The position numbers and the translations under genes were made by a program. A stretch of 21,409 bases of DNA from Bryobacterales bacterium. Lineage in GTDB: Bacteria > Acidobacteriota > Terriglobia > Bryobacterales > Bryobacteraceae. Shown in pieces: positions 20,802 to 21,409 of the stretch. The notes below the pieces were generated by a model. The model ran no database searches, was not told the DNA's origin, and saw only the letters and a program-made list of their open reading frames with translations. Numbering within the stretch: position 1 is the first letter of the stretch; each line of letters begins with the position of its first letter. The stretch is from contig JAEUQE010000157.1 in NCBI GenBank assembly GCA_016789785.1, forward strand, positions 1 to 21,409. The letters are read 5' to 3'.

Positions 20802-21409
20802 GTGACCGATCAGGTGGTTCTGTTTTTCGGCCTGCTGGCTGCGTTCGTGGCGGGCGGCGCCGTGGTGTGGCTGGTCCTGCGAAGGTCGGGCGACGGACAT
20901 GAAATCGTCGCACGCACCGTCCGCGATTCCCTCAAGGAAATGGAGGAGAAGCTGCACAAGTTGGAGGTCACGCGCGAGAGTTCCCATGCCGGCCTGCGCG
21001 AACAGATCAAATCGCTCACGGCGAGCGAACTGCAACTCCAAAAGGAGACCGCGCGGCTTGCAAGCGCTCTGCGATCGCCTGGAGTCCGCGGGCGATGGGG
21101 CGAAATGCAGCTCCGGCGGGTGGTGGAATTGGCCGGCATGTCGGCACACTGCGACTTCGTGGAGCAAGCTTCCGCGGAAGCCGATGGCCGCCGCATGCGT
21201 CCGGATCTCGTGGTGAAGCTGCCGAATGGCCGCGCCGTCGTGATCGACGCCAAGACTCCGCTGAACGGCTATCTCGAAGCCGCCGAAGCCATCGATGAAA
21301 ACCTGCGTGTTGCGAAGCTGAAGGAGCATGCCGCGCAGGTGCGTGCGCAGATCGTGCGGCTCAGCGCCAAGTCGTATTGGGACCAGTTCGCCGACGCGCC
21401 CGAATTCGT
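20802..21409 (+). CDS. rmuC: DNA recombination protein RmuC (3' end cut by window)
   Basis: I translated this from the GTG at 20802: 202 codons lie in the window without a stop, about half of a normal RmuC. An N-terminal membrane anchor spans residues 5-27 (VVLFFGLLAAFVAGGAVVWLVL). A charged coiled-coil region follows at about 36-90. The RmuC domain then begins with the family signature SPGVRGRWGEMQLRRVVELAGM at 92-113, continues with RPDLVVKLPNGRAVVIDAKTPL at 133-154, which resembles a nuclease-type D-x-K core, and reaches YWDQF near the edge. RmuC limits inversions at short inverted repeats and has been linked to defence against mobile DNA. The anchor places it at the inner membrane. Codon use is like that of the rest of the window. 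The upstream 102-bp gap holds a ribosome site but no clear promoter. Confidence 0.95.
   Translation, partial: MTDQVVLFFGLLAAFVAGGAVVWLVLRRSGDGHEIVARTVRDSLKEMEEKLHKLEVTRESSHAGLREQIKSLTASELQLQKETARLASALRSPGVRGRWGEMQLRRVVELAGMSAHCDFVEQASAEADGRRMRPDLVVKLPNGRAVVIDAKTPLNGYLEAAEAIDENLRVAKLKEHAAQVRAQIVRLSAKSYWDQFADAPEF

Noticed and set aside
1..21409. CRISPR array, insertion sequence or integrase
   Set aside because: I saw no regularly spaced repeats, no transposase or integrase motif, and no terminal inverted repeats.

Overview
The window looks like chromosomal DNA of a GC-rich Gram-negative bacterium, most probably an acidobacterium of the Solibacter/Bryobacter type. This is an inference from gene content: paired Tat-exported Gfo/Idh proteins with a PmoA-like (DUF6807) protein, a secreted sugar-isomerase-like TIM barrel, a PQQ-type beta-propeller protein with an EF-hand insert, and a LolA-like secreted protein. 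No rRNA or other phylogenetic marker is present. Genes are tightly packed and no gene-free stretch exceeds 300 bases.

Positions 1-6922 are all on the minus strand and read as an envelope/stress block. In transcription order it holds a single-domain response regulator, a membrane histidine kinase, a PpiD/SurA-like periplasmic prolyl isomerase, a DedA membrane protein, a secreted LolA-like protein, an ECF sigma factor and, overlapping it by ATGA, a ChrR-like cupin anti-sigma factor cut by the window edge. A small VanZ-like membrane protein (7013-7432) follows.

Positions 7521-15921 form a carbohydrate block. A secreted EF-hand/PQQ-type propeller protein is read leftwards. Divergent from it runs a plus-strand cassette: Gfo/Idh oxidoreductase, second Gfo/Idh oxidoreductase, enolase-superfamily enzyme and PmoA-like protein, the last three joined by ATGA stop-start overlaps. 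Facing it on the minus strand are a TIM-barrel isomerase/epimerase-like protein, a GH33 sialidase and a small unknown protein. Five of these proteins begin with twin-arginine-like signals, so the whole set probably works outside the cytoplasm on a glycan-derived sugar. The substrate is not known.

Positions 15977-17251 hold a divergent pair: an exported methionine sulfoxide reductase B and an unknown lipoprotein.

Positions 17359-19905 look like an accessory patch: a Fic AMP-transferase with its own inhibitory motif, a possible gene remnant, an antitoxin-like protein, and a zeta-toxin-like kinase gene broken by an in-frame TAA, ending at a tRNA-Ser(CGA). The window closes with an unknown six-helix membrane protein and the 5' part of rmuC.
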